Shown here: piece by piece, positions 1 to 8,274 of the stretch
Layout: each line of letters opens with the position of its first letter
How positions within the stretch are numbered: position 1 is the stretch's first letter
NCBI GenBank assembly: GCA_903838705.1
Contig: CAILZL010000018.1
Span: 124,001-188,000, forward strand
Source: an uncultured Pseudomonadota bacterium
GTDB lineage: Bacteria > Pseudomonadota > Gammaproteobacteria > Steroidobacterales > Steroidobacteraceae
Reading direction: 5' to 3'
Length of the DNA: 64,000 nt
Notes under the pieces: generated by a model
Database searches by the model: none
Told to the model about the DNA's origin: nothing
Seen by the model: the letters and a program-made list of their open reading frames with translations, nothing else
Translations under genes and position numbers: made by a program

Positions 1-70
1 GATCTGACCTTGCGCAGTTGTACGACGTTGTTAGGTGGACCGCTCATTAGAAACCTCGGCCTGAAAGTGC

Positions 71-370
71 TTACGCCCTGCCTGCATTGCGATCATTCGG
101 TGAATGGAAGTATTCGCTTTCGGTTGAGAAACTTTCTATAGCCTTGCGCAGCTCGCTCATGCGGGCTTCGGCGGTGGCAATGGGAGCGCAGTCATCACAG
201 TGCGCATCGCCACAGGGCTGGCGTGAATACAGCCAGAATTGCAGTGCACCGGCCAGAATGCCGTCTGCGACATCCCACAGATCGGCCTGCTGATCCTGAT
301 CGGCGATGCTGTTGCCGACATTGATGGTGCGGGTAAAGGCTTCGTCGAAGTGGGTGTCAGGTTCTTGCAT
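71..370 (-). CDS. Small cysteine-cluster protein of unknown function
   Basis: I do not recognise this 99-residue protein. It has an acidic first half, a hydrophobic helix around residues 37-48, and a compact cluster C53-x3-H57-C58-x2-C61 that could hold a metal or form disulfides. The C-terminal third looks helical and charged. There is no signal peptide. It is divergent from the next gene, and no strong ribosome site precedes the ATG. Its even codon use and Cys/His cluster argue for a real gene, but a forward-strand frame through the same DNA is also open for 68 codons, so certainty is moderate. Confidence 0.55.
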   Translation of the reverse strand: MQEPDTHFDEAFTRTINVGNSIADQDQQADLWDVADGILAGALQFWLYSRQPCGDAHCDDCAPIATAEARMSELRKAIESFSTESEYFHSPNDRNAGRA

Positions 371-492
371 GGTCGTCGTCTGTGCAAAGCGGGCTGGTGA
401 TCATTGTAACTGCTTGCCCGCCGGTGTGTGCTGAACCCCTGTGTCATGCGATACTGTTGACAGTGTCAACTTCGGTACCTTCAGGGGTTTAT

Positions 493-882
493 ATGTCGCA
501 GGATTCACAGGCTGATTCACAGATGGACCTGGCCAATCTGTATCGTGAGGATACCTACACCGACCGCAAGCTTGGCGTGATCCGGTGTATGACTCCGGTG
601 ACCGGTGAGGGGATGGTCGATGCCAGCCGTCCGGTGCAGTATCTGGGTCAGGCGGAAATCATGACCAATATGGGGCCGGTGCCGATCAATTTTGAAATTG
701 AAGCCGGGTCTCTGGCCGAAGCGGTGCAGGGTTTTGCCGATGCAGCCCAGAAGGGTATCGAGCGCACCATGCAGCAGATGCAGGAGATGCGTCGCCAGCA
801 GGCTTCGCAACTGGTGGTCGCACCAGGCATGGCAGGGCTGAAAGAAGGCCCACGCGGCGGTGGCAAGATCCAGATTCCATGA
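493..882 (+). CDS. Conserved-looking cytoplasmic protein of unknown function
   Basis: Function unknown. The reading frame is open from further upstream (382), but the ATG at 493 follows an AGGGG-like stretch and gives a compact 129-residue soluble protein, so I chose that start. The N-terminus is acidic and Gln/Asp-rich. The middle (about 28-70) looks like a small beta-rich domain. Residues 75-105 form an amphipathic helix rich in Met and Gln. The tail is Gly/Pro/Lys-rich. There is no membrane segment or signal peptide, and no neighbour suggests a pathway. Confidence 0.6.
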   Translation: MSQDSQADSQMDLANLYREDTYTDRKLGVIRCMTPVTGEGMVDASRPVQYLGQAEIMTNMGPVPINFEIEAGSLAEAVQGFADAAQKGIERTMQQMQEMRRQQASQLVVAPGMAGLKEGPRGGGKIQIP

Positions 883-1089
883 TGAGGTCGGTGAAGAGGG
901 TGCCAATTGTCCGTAAATAGTGCGGACGGGTGGTACCGGCGCATGGATTTGGTGCGTCGTAATGAGAGCATGCGCCAGTCTGGTAAGCGGCGGGCTTGCG
1001 ATCCGGCCTGAACAGGGCAACTATTCACTGGCATGCTTTTCGCTGTGTAGTAAAGGACGATCAACAAATGAAAAGGGGTTTACCGCCGA

Positions 1090-2508
1090 ATGGCTTTGTC
1101 GCAACCACCCTATGATGAGATGCATGACAGTGATGGGGTGCGCCCGCATTACCGTACTTTTGCCAACTGGCTCAAACAGACTCCCGCTGAAAAGCTGCAA
1201 CGAAAGCGCGCGGAAGCGGATGCGCTGTTCCATCGCGTGGGTATTACCTTTGCGGTGTATGGCGAAGAATCAGGCACAGAGCGTCTGATTCCGTTCGACA
1301 TCGTGCCGCGCATCATTCCCGCCGGCGAATGGCAGCAACTGGCCGCTGGCCTGAAGCAGCGAGTGCGTGCGCTCAATGCCTTCATCAAGGACATCTATCA
1401 CGACCAGGAAATTCTCAGGGCGGGCAAGTTGCCAGCGGAAGAGATATTGAATAACGCCCAGTTCCGTCCGGAAATGAAGGGCGTGACTGTGCCGAATGAT
1501 ATTTATGCGCACATCGCCGGTGTGGATATCGTGCGTGCCGGCAAGGGCGAGTTCTATGTGCTGGAAGACAACCTGCGCGTGCCGTCCGGTGTCTCGTACA
1601 TGATTGAAGATCGCAAGATGATGATGCGCCTGTTCCCTGAGCTGTTTGCGCAGTACGCCGTGGCGCCGGTGGAACATTATCCTGATCTGCTGCTGGATAA
1701 TCTGCGCAGTGTGGCGCCTGCGGGTGTGAATGATCCCGTGGTGGTGGTGTTGACGCCGGGTTCATATAACAGCGCCTACTTTGAGCATGCCTTCATCGCA
1801 CAGCAGATGGGTGTGGAGCTGGTGGAAGGTGCCGATCTGTTCGTCAGAGACAACTATGTGTACATGCGTACCACTCGCGGCCCGCAGCGTGTTGATGTGA
1901 TCTATCGGCGCATAGATGATGACTTTCTTGATCCCCGGGCATTCCGTCCCGATTCCCAGCTGGGCGTACCGGGTCTGCTGGATGCCTATCGTGCCGGGCG
2001 CGTGAATGTAACCAATGCCATCGGTACCGGGGTCGCGGATGACAAATCCATTTATCCTTATGTGCCAGACATGGTGCGATTCTATCTGGGTGAAGAGCCG
2101 CTGCTGAACAATGTGCCTACCTATGTGCTGCGACGCGAGGAAGATCTCAAGTACACACTCGATCATCTGAGTGAGCTGGTGGTTAAGGAAGTGCATGGTG
2201 CGGGTGGCTATGGCATGTTGATCGGACCGGCGGCCACCAAGGCCCAGATCGAAGCCTTCCGGGCGCGCATCATTGCAGCGCCACAGAAATACATTGCGCA
2301 GCCGACGCTATCGTTGTCGGCGTGTCCGACCTTTGTCGAGAATGGTATTGCCCCGCGTCATATTGATCTGCGGCCGTTTGTGTTGTCGGGGCGTGATGTG
2401 ACGCTGGTTCCCGGGGGGCTGACGCGTGTGGCGCTGACGGAAGGTTCTCTGGTGGTGAATTCGTCACAGGGCGGTGGCACCAAGGATACCTGGGTACTGG
2501 AGCGATAA
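1090..2508 (+). CDS. Circularly permuted ATP-grasp type 2 family protein (DUF404/DUF407)
   Basis: The 472-residue protein matches the circularly permuted ATP-grasp family by its opening YDEM..DG.VRPHY segment, the VLEDNLRVPSGVSYM stretch near residue 158, the KEVHGAGGYGM nucleotide-binding stretch near 367, and the RHIDLRPF and GGLTRVAL motifs near the end. ATP-grasp enzymes join a carboxylate to an amine using ATP, and comparative genomics of this subfamily predicts peptide-bond formation. The substrate is unknown. It lies 2 bases before the alpha-E gene, and with the Anbu gene forms a cluster seen in many bacteria. The ATG at 1090 matches the usual family N-terminus, although the nearest AGGGG is about 13 bases upstream. 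Confidence 0.9.
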   Translation: MALSQPPYDEMHDSDGVRPHYRTFANWLKQTPAEKLQRKRAEADALFHRVGITFAVYGEESGTERLIPFDIVPRIIPAGEWQQLAAGLKQRVRALNAFIKDIYHDQEILRAGKLPAEEILNNAQFRPEMKGVTVPNDIYAHIAGVDIVRAGKGEFYVLEDNLRVPSGVSYMIEDRKMMMRLFPELFAQYAVAPVEHYPDLLLDNLRSVAPAGVNDPVVVVLTPGSYNSAYFEHAFIAQQMGVELVEGADLFVRDNYVYMRTTRGPQRVDVIYRRIDDDFLDPRAFRPDSQLGVPGLLDAYRAGRVNVTNAIGTGVADDKSIYPYVPDMVRFYLGEEPLLNNVPTYVLRREEDLKYTLDHLSELVVKEVHGAGGYGMLIGPAATKAQIEAFRARIIAAPQKYIAQPTLSLSACPTFVENGIAPRHIDLRPFVLSGRDVTLVPGGLTRVALTEGSLVVNSSQGGGTKDTWVLER

Positions 2509-2510
2509 CG

Positions 2511-3461
2511 ATGTTAAGCAGTACGGCAGACAAACTGTTCTGGATGGCGCGCTATGCCGAGCGTGCGGAAAATCTGGCGCGTATGCTGGATGTGAATTAC
2601 CGCATGTCACTGTTTCCGCAGGGACCGCAGTCGGTCAATCAGGGCTGGAATGCCCTGCTTGCCATCAGTGATCTGATGGGCGAATACCAGAGCCGGTATG
2701 CGGAAATCACGCCTGAGAAGGCACTGGCGTTCTTTGCCTTTGATGGCAGTCATCCTTCCAGCATCATGTCATGCTGGCGCGCCGTGAGAGAGAATGCCCG
2801 TGCCGTGCGCGGTGCGCTGACCGCTGAAACCTGGGAGACCATCAACTCAACGTGGCTGGAGTTACGCACTATTGAAGCGAATCTCACGGCCGGTGGTGAT
2901 GTGGGCGGCTTTTTCGAATGGGTGAAGTATCGTTCGCATCTGGTGCGTGGTGTATTGCGTTCCACCATGTTGCGTGATGAAGCCTTTCACTTCACCTGGC
3001 TGGGCACCTATCTGGAACGTGCCGACAATACTGCGCGTATTCTCGATGTGAAATATCACATGCTGCTGCCGGGTGGTGAAGGTGTAGGTGGCGCAGCGGA
3101 TTACTATCAGTGGAGCGCCTTGCTCAATTCAGTGGCGGCCTTCGAGATCTATCGCAAGGTGTATCGTGATGTGATCACCCCGCGCCGTGTGGCGGAGCTG
3201 CTGATCCTGCGCGAAGACATGCCGCGCTCGCTAGGTCATTGCATTCGCCAGAGCTATTTCCATTTGCAGCAGATTCGCAATCATCATTCTGCTGAAACCG
3301 AGCGGCGCGTTGGTGTGCTGGATGCCGAGCTGCATTTCGGCCGTATTGAAGATATCTTCGAGTCCGGCCTGCATGAATACCTGATGAACTTCATCGAGCG
3401 CGTGTATGAGCTGGGTGAGCGGGTGTCCAAGGACTTTCTGGTGTCTTCTGAAGTGGCCTGA
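2511..3461 (+). CDS. Alpha-E domain protein (DUF403)
   Basis: An all-helical 316-residue alpha-E family protein, the standard partner of the permuted ATP-grasp enzyme encoded just before it. An ERA-[DE]-N-x-A-R-x-L-D-V-x-Y motif occurs twice, starting at residues 17 and 169, so the protein appears to be an internal duplication with the two copies 152 residues apart. No catalytic residues are established for the family. The 2-base gap to the ATP-grasp stop implies translational coupling and probably a complex. Identity is clear; molecular role is not. Confidence 0.9.
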   Translation: MLSSTADKLFWMARYAERAENLARMLDVNYRMSLFPQGPQSVNQGWNALLAISDLMGEYQSRYAEITPEKALAFFAFDGSHPSSIMSCWRAVRENARAVRGALTAETWETINSTWLELRTIEANLTAGGDVGGFFEWVKYRSHLVRGVLRSTMLRDEAFHFTWLGTYLERADNTARILDVKYHMLLPGGEGVGGAADYYQWSALLNSVAAFEIYRKVYRDVITPRRVAELLILREDMPRSLGHCIRQSYFHLQQIRNHHSAETERRVGVLDAELHFGRIEDIFESGLHEYLMNFIERVYELGERVSKDFLVSSEVA

Positions 3462-3554
3462 GACCACTTTGATTCCAGTTTTCGTGCATTACAGCCTTTG
3501 ACCTGACTTCAAGGCATGCCTAACATGCATGCCTTGTTTGCAAGCGAGATCCGT

Positions 3555-4292
3555 ATGACATATTGCGTTGGCATTCTGGTGGATGAAGGCCTGGTTTTTC
3601 TGTCCGATTCGCGTACCAATGCCGGTGTGGATCAGATCAGTACCTTTCGCAAGGTAGCGTTGTTTGAACATCCGGGCGACCGCGTCATGGTGCTGATGAC
3701 GGCTGGCAATCTGGCTATCTCGCAGGCGCTGATCAGCATCCTGCATGAACGGTTTGCCGACAAGACCAGTGAGGCAAATGTTTCACTGGCCAATGCCAAG
3801 AACATGTTTGAAGCCGCGCGGATTGTGGGTGAAGGTCTGCGTGAGGTTTATCATCGCGATGCGGCCGCATTGAAAGAAAACGGGGTTGAGTTCAATGCAA
3901 CATTGATTTTCGGTGGACAGATCGCCGGAGAGCTGCCACGACTGTTCAATATTTACTCAGCCGGCAATTTTATTGAAGCCACGCCTGATACACCTTATTT
4001 CCAGATTGGTGAGTCCAAGTACGGCAAGCCGATACTTGATCGGGTCATTACCCGCAGTCTTGGTTTGCAGCGGTCAGTCAAGTGCGCGCTGGTTTCAATG
4101 GATTCAACCATCCGCTCCAATCTGTCGGTGGGATTGCCGCTTGATCTGATCACCGTGAAACGTGACGCGCTCAGGATCGGCAGTCACGTGAACATTGATG
4201 CGCAGCATCAGTACTACACCATGATCAACCGGCAGTGGAGTGAAAGCCTGCGACACGCATTTCATGCCATTCCTGATCCGGACTGGTTATAG
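3555..4292 (+). CDS. Anbu-type proteasome-like protease
   Basis: A 245-residue protein that starts MTYCVGI and continues with SDSRTNAGVD, the signature of Anbu, the bacterial relative of 20S proteasome beta subunits and HslV. Removal of Met1 would expose Thr2 as the N-terminal nucleophile, so I place the start at 3555 and not at the upstream in-frame codon at 3516, which would bury that Thr behind 14 residues. Anbu forms open helical or ring assemblies in the cytoplasm, and its native substrate is unknown. It sits 93 bases after the alpha-E gene, the usual context. The transglutaminase-like gene common in such clusters is absent here. Confidence 0.9.
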   Translation: MTYCVGILVDEGLVFLSDSRTNAGVDQISTFRKVALFEHPGDRVMVLMTAGNLAISQALISILHERFADKTSEANVSLANAKNMFEAARIVGEGLREVYHRDAAALKENGVEFNATLIFGGQIAGELPRLFNIYSAGNFIEATPDTPYFQIGESKYGKPILDRVITRSLGLQRSVKCALVSMDSTIRSNLSVGLPLDLITVKRDALRIGSHVNIDAQHQYYTMINRQWSESLRHAFHAIPDPDWL

Positions 4293-4396
4293 TTGCCCTC
4301 ACCTTCGCATCGCTGAGAGCTTCATGCCCTGATGCTGCGCGGTTGCATTCAAACCACCTGTTTCCCTATTCTTCAGTAAATCTGAAGGGGATATCC

Positions 4397-5590
4397 ATGA
4401 CCAAGACACGTTATTGCCTGATCGCTGCCACTGCACTGATGGTTTCTGCCTGTGGCAGCAAAAACCAGGTAACCAGTGAAGCGGGCTCGCAGACCGGTGC
4501 TGCAACTGAACTGACGGTCAGGATCGGCCATGTTGCACCGATTACCGGTGACCAGGGACATCTTGGCAAGGACAACGAAAATGGCGCACAGCTTGCTATT
4601 GATGACCTGAATACCGAAGGCTTGGTGATTGGCGGCAGAAAAATCAAGCTGGAGCTGATGAAAGAGGACGATCAGCATGACCCGAAACAGGCACCCATCG
4701 TGGCGCAACGTTTTGTTGATGCACAGGTGGCGGGTGTGATCGGTCACCTCAACTCCGGTACAACCATCCCCGCATCGGCCATCTATAACGCAGCCGGCAT
4801 TCCGCAGATCTCACCTTCTGCTACCAATCCGGTTTACACCAGTCAGGGATTCAAGACAGCATTCCGCGTGATCGCCAACGATGTTGCGCAGGGTGCGGCA
4901 CTTGGCAAGTTTGTGGCTGAAAGCCTCAAGGCCAGTAAGGTGGCAATCATTGATGACCAGAGCGCTTACGGCAAAGGTCTGGCGGATGAGTTTGAAAAGG
5001 CAGCCAGGGCAAACGGTGTAGAGATCGTTGCGCGTGAAGCCGGTGATGACAAGACTACTGACTTCAGTTCCATACTGACCAAGATCAAGGGCAAACATCC
5101 CGATGTGGTGTTTTATGGCGGGATGGATGCGCAGGCAGGTCCGCTGGCCCGTCAGCTGAAGAAGCTGGGTATCGCTGCCAGAGTGATTGGCGGTGATGGG
5201 TTCCAGACTCCGGAGTTCATCAAGCTTGCGGGTGATAATGCGGAGGGTCAGTACGCATCACAGCCCGGTACACCCAAGGACAAGATGCCCGGATATACCG
5301 AGTTCGATGCAAAGTATCGTGCCAAGTACAACCTCGAAATCCAGAATTATGCTGCCTTCACCTATGATGCGGTGATGGTAATGGTGGCGGCCATGAAGAA
5401 GGCGGATTCCACCGAACCGGCGAAGTATCTGCCCGCATTGGCCAGTACCGACTACAACGGCGTGACTGGTAACATTAAGTTTGATGCCAGGGGTGATCTG
5501 CTGAATGGTGCGGTCACTGTGTATCAGGTCAAGGCAGGCAAGTGGGAATCCGTAGCGACCATTGCCGCTCCTTCTGCAATCGTGCAATAG
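4397..5590 (+). CDS. livK: Branched-chain amino acid ABC transporter, substrate-binding lipoprotein
   Basis: A periplasmic-binding protein of the LivJ/LivK type, 397 residues. The ATG at 4397 follows GAAGGGG. The signal peptide ends in the lipobox MVSAC near residue 17, so the mature protein should be tethered to a membrane by its N-terminal Cys. The IGHVAPITGDQGHLGKDNENGA stretch and the repeated alpha/beta lobes fit the family. It should deliver branched-chain or related amino acids to the LivH/LivM permease. It is first in the liv cluster, 18 bases before livH. Actual substrate preference cannot be read from sequence. Confidence 0.9.
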   Translation: MTKTRYCLIAATALMVSACGSKNQVTSEAGSQTGAATELTVRIGHVAPITGDQGHLGKDNENGAQLAIDDLNTEGLVIGGRKIKLELMKEDDQHDPKQAPIVAQRFVDAQVAGVIGHLNSGTTIPASAIYNAAGIPQISPSATNPVYTSQGFKTAFRVIANDVAQGAALGKFVAESLKASKVAIIDDQSAYGKGLADEFEKAARANGVEIVAREAGDDKTTDFSSILTKIKGKHPDVVFYGGMDAQAGPLARQLKKLGIAARVIGGDGFQTPEFIKLAGDNAEGQYASQPGTPKDKMPGYTEFDAKYRAKYNLEIQNYAAFTYDAVMVMVAAMKKADSTEPAKYLPALASTDYNGVTGNIKFDARGDLLNGAVTVYQVKAGKWESVATIAAPSAIVQ

Positions 5591-5608
5591 AAAGCTGATC
5601 CCTTCGCC

Positions 5609-6517
5609 GTGAGTGAACTGCTACAGCAAATCCTGAATGGGCTGGTGGTGGGCAGCATGTATGCGCTGATCGCCCTCGGCTATACAATGGTGTACGGCAT
5701 TTTGCAGATCATCAACTTTGCGCATGGTGAAGTGATGATGATCGGTGCGATGGTTACCATATCAGCAATCAATATGCTTACCGCTGCAGGCGTTGAATTG
5801 CCCGGTCCGCTGATGTTGCTGGCAGGATTACTGATTGCTGCACCAGTCACGATGTTACTGGGCTTCCTGATTGAGCGTGTTGCCTACCGGCCATTGCGCA
5901 ATGCACCCAGACTGGCGCCGCTGATCACTGCCATCGGTATTTCCATACTGTTGCAACAGGTAGCCGTACTCATCTGGAAAAGTAATCCGCGTTCCTTTCC
6001 CGATGTGGTGTCACAGCAGCCCATTGAAATACTGGGTGCTAGCATCACCACCGTGCAGATCGCTATTGTCGTGCTGGCGCTCTCCATCATGGCGGGTTTG
6101 TTGCTGCTGGTTGAGAAAACAAGGCTGGGACGTGCCATGCGTGCTGTTTCCATGAATCAACCGGTTGCTGCGCTGATGGGTGTCAATACCAACCGGGTGA
6201 TCGCCCAGACCTTCGTGATTGGTTCGGCACTGGCGGCTGTGGCGGGCGTCATGTGGGCGGCGAATTACGGGCTGGCCAATCCTACGATGGGCTTTACACC
6301 GGGCCTCAAGGCTTTTACGGCTGCAGTGCTCGGTGGCATCGGTAATCTCGGCGGAGCAGTGCTGGGTGGTCTGTTGCTTGGCCTGATCGAAAATCTAGGT
6401 ACCGGTTATCTGGTGCCAAGTGAATACCGGGATGTGTTTGCCTTTCTGGTGCTGGTACTGGTGCTGGTGTTGCGACCTTCAGGTTTGATGGGTGAGCGTG
6501 TTGCCGAACGTGCCTGA
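5609..6517 (+). CDS. livH: Branched-chain amino acid ABC transporter permease LivH
   Basis: An inner-membrane permease of 302 residues with about eight hydrophobic segments. The family signature GYTMVYGILQIINFAHGE lies near residues 24-41, and a glycine-rich cytoplasmic loop (AAVLGGIGNLGGAVLGG) lies near 239-255. It starts with GTG at 5609. It should form the transport channel with LivM, powered by LivG and LivF. The partner livM does not follow directly: a 450-base gap and a porin gene separate them. Length and motifs are normal. Confidence 0.93.
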   Translation: MSELLQQILNGLVVGSMYALIALGYTMVYGILQIINFAHGEVMMIGAMVTISAINMLTAAGVELPGPLMLLAGLLIAAPVTMLLGFLIERVAYRPLRNAPRLAPLITAIGISILLQQVAVLIWKSNPRSFPDVVSQQPIEILGASITTVQIAIVVLALSIMAGLLLLVEKTRLGRAMRAVSMNQPVAALMGVNTNRVIAQTFVIGSALAAVAGVMWAANYGLANPTMGFTPGLKAFTAAVLGGIGNLGGAVLGGLLLGLIENLGTGYLVPSEYRDVFAFLVLVLVLVLRPSGLMGERVAERA

Positions 6518-6968
6518 ACCGATCGGATTTCTGCTTATAAACTAATGAGTACCTTTTATGTGGTTGGCGCCAGTCTCAGTGGATGCGCACCCGTAAATTA
6601 ATAGAAAATTAACAACGTGCCCGGTCCTGTATTGCGATACTGGTCGGCAGGGAATCCAGTACTTTGTCAGTCAGTAGCAGAAATCGCTGGAATCCCCTGA
6701 TAATAAGCGAGCAGCAGGTGCTGACAGCGGAGCGTCAGGCTGGATGGGGCATGGGTTTTACCCTATTGCCTTATTCAGTGACCAATGGCAAGGTTAGGAA
6801 AATACACACAATGGTGGAATGACTTTTTTCAGTGAAATTCGAATAAGGATGTTTGCCAGTTTTGTCATTTAATGGTGCATTTTTTAAATGCCAGTTGTTT
6901 TTCTTTGAAAAATAAGCCTTAATTCGGTGCCGCTTGCGGCAATTATGTAACTCAATGAGAGGATTGTT
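6518..6968. other. 451-base intergenic region, porin gene leader
   Basis: No gene seen. This AT-richer stretch between livH and the porin gene holds two small inverted repeats: GCATTT-TTT-AAATGC at 6877-6891, and the hairpin TGCCGC-TT-GCGGCA at 6928-6941, about 15 bases before the ribosome site GAGAGGA. A weak TTGTCA / TAAATG pair 17 bases apart (6862-6890) is the best promoter candidate I find, and it overlaps the first repeat. The length and repeats suggest a long regulated 5' leader. No known riboswitch was recognised. Confidence 0.5.
6928..6941 (+). repeat. Hairpin in the porin 5' leader
   Basis: A perfect 6-bp stem TGCCGC / GCGGCA with a 2-base centre lies just upstream of the porin ribosome site. 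It could stabilise the mRNA 5' end or affect translation. This is an inference from position only. Confidence 0.35.
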
Positions 6969-8084
6969 ATGAAGAATGCGAAAGTTCTGTCTGCGTTGGG
7001 ATTGATGACTCTGGCGTCAACCGCCGCACTGGCAGCCAGTGCCGCTCCGACGCTGGGCAGTGTACTGGATGCATCCGGCATCAAGGTGAGCGGCAATGTG
7101 GCCGGTTCCTACATTCAGGCTGCGAGCGTACCTGCTGATCAGCCTTCCCAAGCTACCGGTACCTTTAACATCGATCAGGCGCTGTTGTCGATCGCCTATC
7201 AGCCCAAGAGCGGCTTTGGTGCCGTGGTAGATATCGCCTCTGGCACTTCAGTGACTGGTCTCCAAGTTGGTACAAACAACTACCCTGTGTATGGTGGACA
7301 AGGTGGAAAGGTTAGCGGCAACAACGAAACTTCAACTGCGCTGACTCAAGCCTATATTCAGTATGCCAATGGCGGCCTGACTGTAATCGGTGGCCGTTTT
7401 TACACAGCAGCAGGTTATGAAGTGTTCCCGGTTACGGGTTATGGCTTCGTGACCCACTCTCAGACCTACGCACTGGAATCTACTTACCACACTGGCGTGC
7501 GTGCCAGCTATGCAGTCAATGACATGCTGAGCCTGAGCTTGGGTGTCAACGACGGTGTGTTTGCCATGAAGGATCAGTATCAGAGCACTCTGGGCGATAA
7601 GACTGTTGAGTTTGGTGCAGTAGTGACCCCGATTAAGGACCTGTCAGTGGCTTTCACTGGGTACGTGGGTCACACCGGTGCAAAGAACAACACGGATAAG
7701 GAATCTCTGTTCAGCCTGGTAACCAGCTACAACATCACCAAGGCATTGTCAGTCGCATTGAATGTTGATCAAGGAAAGTATTGTGATACAACAGATAATT
7801 GTAAGTACACTGCTTATGCATTGTATGGTAGCTATGCGTTTAACGACCAACTGAAACTTGGACTCCGTGCGGAACAAGTTAAACCAAAGGGCAATAATGT
7901 TGCTTTCCTGTCGGGATCGGTCTTTGCTACAACTCAGCAACAGAAGACTGATGCTGTGGCTGTCGTCTTGGGTTACAGCCCAGCCAAGAACTTTGAGTTG
8001 CGCACCGAACTGTCGGATGTTGATGTTCAAGGCGCCACACCACGCATCATGATTGGTGCAGTACAGGGTGTCCTGAAGTTCTGA
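6969..8084 (+). CDS. Outer-membrane beta-barrel porin (OmpL-like / bbp2-like)
   Basis: A 371-residue secreted protein with a clear Sec signal peptide (MKNAKVLSALGLMTLASTAALA, cleavage near residue 22). Alternating hydrophobic beta strands follow, and the protein ends in ...VLKF, the terminal aromatic typical of BAM substrates. The GGRFYTAAGYEVFPVTGYG stretch near residue 140 resembles the beta-barrel porin-2 family, so it is probably a diffusion channel. It lies inside the liv cluster between livH and livM, with its own leader and terminator. This suggests it may pass amino acids across the outer membrane for the transporter. Family assignment is by fold pattern, so subtype confidence is moderate. 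Confidence 0.75.
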   Translation: MKNAKVLSALGLMTLASTAALAASAAPTLGSVLDASGIKVSGNVAGSYIQAASVPADQPSQATGTFNIDQALLSIAYQPKSGFGAVVDIASGTSVTGLQVGTNNYPVYGGQGGKVSGNNETSTALTQAYIQYANGGLTVIGGRFYTAAGYEVFPVTGYGFVTHSQTYALESTYHTGVRASYAVNDMLSLSLGVNDGVFAMKDQYQSTLGDKTVEFGAVVTPIKDLSVAFTGYVGHTGAKNNTDKESLFSLVTSYNITKALSVALNVDQGKYCDTTDNCKYTAYALYGSYAFNDQLKLGLRAEQVKPKGNNVAFLSGSVFATTQQQKTDAVAVVLGYSPAKNFELRTELSDVDVQGATPRIMIGAVQGVLKF

Positions 8085-8123
8085 TCGCCGACTAATCTAT
8101 TCGGCCATGCCGGATAAATTAAC

Positions 8124-8157
8124 GGGCCCTGCACTTCGGTGCAGGGCCTTTTTATTT
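8124..8157 (+). terminator. Rho-independent terminator after the porin gene
   Basis: A perfect 10-bp stem (8125-8134 with 8139-8148) is closed by C(TTCG)G, the very stable UUCG tetraloop, and followed by TTTTTATTT. This is a textbook intrinsic terminator 40 bases after the porin stop and before livM. Confidence 0.95.
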
Positions 8158-8274
8158 GTGGTGATCTTGGAGCGCGGCCACGCTATGTCGCTCATGCAAG
8201 CAGCACGCTCTGGATGATGAAAGCAGGGTGGAATGGCTTTCCTTGCAGGGGATGTTTATCCTTGCCGCTCACCC

